Shown in pieces: positions 15,298 through 17,074 of a stretch of 17,074 nt of DNA; the stretch's first letter is position 1; each line of letters begins with the position of its first letter. The stretch covers positions 1 to 17,074 of the forward strand of contig DUHF01000060.1 in assembly GCA_013331015.1 (NCBI GenBank), given 5' to 3'. A model generated the notes under the pieces. It searched no databases. It was not told where the DNA came from and saw nothing but the letters and a program-made list of their open reading frames with translations. The DNA comes from Methanoregula sp. Its GTDB lineage: Archaea > Halobacteriota > Methanomicrobia > Methanomicrobiales > Methanospirillaceae. The translations under genes and the position numbers were made by a program.

Positions 15298-16425
15298 TCA
15301 GACACCAAGAGTCATCTGGCACCGGTCCGGTTTCTCGATGGATGAGAGCCGGATACCGATGAGCCGGACCTTCCTCCCGTCATACATCTCCCGTAGGAGG
15401 GCACGCGAGCTGGCATGTAACGGCCCGGCATCCCCCGTGGAGTGGGGGAGGGTGCGGGACCGGGTGCGGGTCTCGAATCCCTGATACCGGATCTTGACCG
15501 TGACGGTCCGGCAGAGGAGGTGGTCATCGTTGAGGTTTTTTTGGACGGCCTTTGCGAGGGTATCGAGGCTGGAGGCGAGGAGTGTTGTATCGTCTGTATC
15601 TGTGGCAAAGGTGGTCTCCCGGGACAGGGATTTGATCCCGTCATACTCCTCAAGTTCGGCAGTATCCAACCCTCGCGCCAGTGCATGGAGAGATACCGCC
15701 CCCCGCCCGAACCGGCCCTGCAGCACCTGGATATCGGTTGCGGCAAGCTCGCCAGTGGTCCGGATACCCAGTTCAAGGAGCAAAGCTTCAGCTTTCTTGC
15801 CAATGCCCGGGATCTTCTTCACGGGCAGGGGGGCGAGGAAGGCACGGACGGTTCCGGGTTTCACCACGGTCAGCCCACCGGGCTTGTGGTAGTCGGAGGC
15901 GATCTTTGCAACGGTCTTTCCCGACGCAATCCCGATCGAACAGCCCAGGCCGAACCGGTCCCGGACCTGCTCCTGCATCTGCCGGGCCAGCAATTCCGCG
16001 GCCTTAAACGAGCCCAGGGGGGTGCAGTCAAGGTATGCCTCATCGATGCTCACCTGCAGGAACCGGAACCCAAAAGACCGGAAGAGGTCCATGATACTCC
16101 CAGAGATTTGGCTATAATACTCGAAATCCGGGGGGAGGAAGACCGCATGCGGGCAGAGAACATAGGCCTGTGAGACCGGCATAGCGGACCTGATGCCAAA
16201 TGCCCGGGCTTCGTAGGAACAGGTACAGGCAACACCACGACCCTGGCCACCCTTGGGGTCAGCTCCGACAACAAGGGGTTTTCCAAGGAGTTCCGGATGC
16301 CTCTGCACCTCAACGGAAGCATAGAAACTGTCCATGTCCACATGAAGGATGATCGGATCGGAGGGTTTGTCCTGCACTACCGGAAGCACCGAAGGTTCTG
16401 GCGGGGAACATGCGTCACACATCAT
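15298..16425 (-). CDS. dinB: DNA polymerase IV (Y-family, DinB)
   Basis: This encodes 375 residues. Y-family translesion polymerase hallmarks are present: HVDMDSFYASVE with metal ligand Asp30 and steric-gate Tyr35, YEARAFGIRSAMP (71-83), SIDEAYLD with catalytic D128 and E129, CSIGIASGKTVAKIASD (162-178), a helix-hairpin-helix VKKIPGIGKKAEALLLELGI (202-221), and a little-finger domain to ~369. It would copy past damaged bases, with low fidelity. The last six residues, QMTLGV, resemble the clamp-binding tail of bacterial Pol IV (QLVLGL in E. coli). An N-terminal extension of ~25 residues with CDAC precedes the core. The ATG at 16425 overlaps the nreA stop codon and follows GGGGGT by 6 nt; a frame beginning at 16464 would overlap nreA further and is disfavoured. 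Confidence 0.95.
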   Translation of the reverse strand: MMCDACSPPEPSVLPVVQDKPSDPIILHVDMDSFYASVEVQRHPELLGKPLVVGADPKGGQGRGVACTCSYEARAFGIRSAMPVSQAYVLCPHAVFLPPDFEYYSQISGSIMDLFRSFGFRFLQVSIDEAYLDCTPLGSFKAAELLARQMQEQVRDRFGLGCSIGIASGKTVAKIASDYHKPGGLTVVKPGTVRAFLAPLPVKKIPGIGKKAEALLLELGIRTTGELAATDIQVLQGRFGRGAVSLHALARGLDTAELEEYDGIKSLSRETTFATDTDDTTLLASSLDTLAKAVQKNLNDDHLLCRTVTVKIRYQGFETRTRSRTLPHSTGDAGPLHASSRALLREMYDGRKVRLIGIRLSSIEKPDRCQMTLGV

Positions 16426-17074
16426 CCCATGACCCCCTGCGTGGAAAAATCCGAGAGGGTGCACTGCCGCTCGCGGATCATGGTCCGGAGGAGGTCGCCT
16501 TCTTCAATGAACCGTTTGACGGGGAGGATAAAGGTATCCCCGATGTGGATCAGGGCAGACCTAATGTCCTCGAACTCCGTTACCGGCTGGCTCATGGCGT
16601 TCCTCACATTCTCCCGGACATTGAAGACCCCCATCGGGACGTAGCCCTTGTGGGCTTCCCGGAGGATGATCGCCCCTGCCTGCTCCCCTTTTTTGGCAAG
16701 CGCTTCCAGCACCGCCATCTTGCAGGAATAGTAGCAGCCGCCGAGCGGGGAATATTCCGTCTTTTTCTTGTGGCCTTCATGGTCCGAGAAGACGAGTTCC
16801 TCGTTTCCAAGTACCCGGAGGAAGGCTTCCGACCATTCATACTGCCACCCGGTCGGCATCAGGAGGACGGCATAATTATTGTGAAGGCTTGAGAACTCGT
16901 GCACCCGCCAGGTATCGATCACCGAATTCTTCTTGACTTCTGTGAGGAGCCGGTCCGCGATGGTGGAGTCGCAGGCAGTGATCGACCAGCGGGTAGGGAC
17001 AAGGTGCCGGCCTTTGCTCCGGCCCATTGTTCCCACGGATAAGGCTTTCTGGATGTTCGAGAACGGGACACCCC
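16422..17074 (-). CDS. nreA: Archaeal DNA repair protein NreA, C-terminal part (5' end outside window)
   Basis: The frame is open from the window edge to the TGA at 16422-16424, giving ~216 residues of a protein usually about 400 long. The GTG at 17036 and ATG at 17027 are internal codons. The block VPFSNIQKALSVGTMGRSKG followed by RHLVPTRWSITACDST is the diagnostic core of the Nre family (Nre_C region), with further matches at WQYEWSEAFL, GGCYYSCKMAVLE and PMGVFNVRENVRNAM. Nre proteins are archaea-specific DNA repair factors that interact with PCNA. The tail contains QCTLSDFS, a near-consensus PIP box (Q-x-x-L-x-x-F) at 16446-16466. The stop overlaps the dinB start, so the two genes are translationally coupled. 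The N-terminal zinc-binding part is outside the window. Confidence 0.92.
   Translation of the reverse strand, partial: GVPFSNIQKALSVGTMGRSKGRHLVPTRWSITACDSTIADRLLTEVKKNSVIDTWRVHEFSSLHNNYAVLLMPTGWQYEWSEAFLRVLGNEELVFSDHEGHKKKTEYSPLGGCYYSCKMAVLEALAKKGEQAGAIILREAHKGYVPMGVFNVRENVRNAMSQPVTEFEDIRSALIHIGDTFILPVKRFIEEGDLLRTMIRERQCTLSDFSTQGVMG
16432..16437 (-). promoter_or_regulatory. dinB Shine-Dalgarno within the nreA 3' end
   Basis: GGGGGT on the minus strand lies inside the last nreA codons, 6 nt before the dinB ATG. With the TGA/ATG overlap at 16422-16425 it indicates translational coupling. Confidence 0.5.

Noticed and set aside
17027..17036. GTG/ATG at the right edge as the start of the Nre gene
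   Set aside because: The frame remains open to base 17074 and the upstream residues (VPFSNIQKALSV) match the conserved Nre core, so the start is outside the window.

Overview
The window looks like archaeal chromosome, most likely a methanogen of the Methanomicrobiales (Methanoregula/Methanosphaerula type). Three things point there: an archaeal Nre-family DNA repair protein, a CxxC-x17-CxxC mini zinc-ribbon protein, and a giant PKD/IPT-TIG surface-type protein. Archaeal TATA boxes and poly-T terminators fit this. The assignment to order is inference; the archaeal origin is well supported. I see no rRNA, tRNA, CRISPR array, insertion sequence or prophage gene.

Layout. 1-964 (+): the 3' end of a polytopic membrane protein, then a second small membrane protein. 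1071-1253 (+): a 60-residue zinc-ribbon protein behind a palindrome-flanked promoter. 1599-3905 (+): a membrane histidine kinase (two membrane segments, Cache-like sensor, HAMP, PAS, HisKA-like, HATPase) with no response regulator beside it. 4090-4942 (-): a DUF1294 membrane protein followed by a dCMP-deaminase-family protein. 5251-12861 (+): one 2,536-residue secreted protein that occupies almost half of the window. It has a signal peptide, an HExxH motif between Ca-binding-type loops, four Ig-like repeats, three carboxypeptidase-regulatory-like folds, two PKD domains flanking a cohesin-like domain, and nine IPT/TIG-like repeats. 13199-13720 (-): a Cys-containing protein resembling DUF6125. 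13875-14249 (+): a Fic/Doc-like protein that lacks the catalytic histidine. 14262-17074 (-): a PhzF-family protein, DinB (DNA polymerase IV), and the C-terminal half of NreA.

How the genes work together. NreA and DinB are translationally coupled (stop and start overlap), and both end in a putative sliding-clamp-binding peptide, so they form a credible DNA repair/tolerance operon. The giant protein is the main surface-biology gene. A conserved N-glycosylation sequon recurs at the same place in seven of its nine C-terminal repeats, and I see no membrane anchor at its C-terminus. The sensor kinase may read an extracellular small molecule.

Two initiation modes are visible. Three genes have a TATA box centred about 25-27 nt before the start codon, suggesting leaderless mRNAs. 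DinB, PhzF and the DUF6125-like gene have clear Shine-Dalgarno sequences instead.
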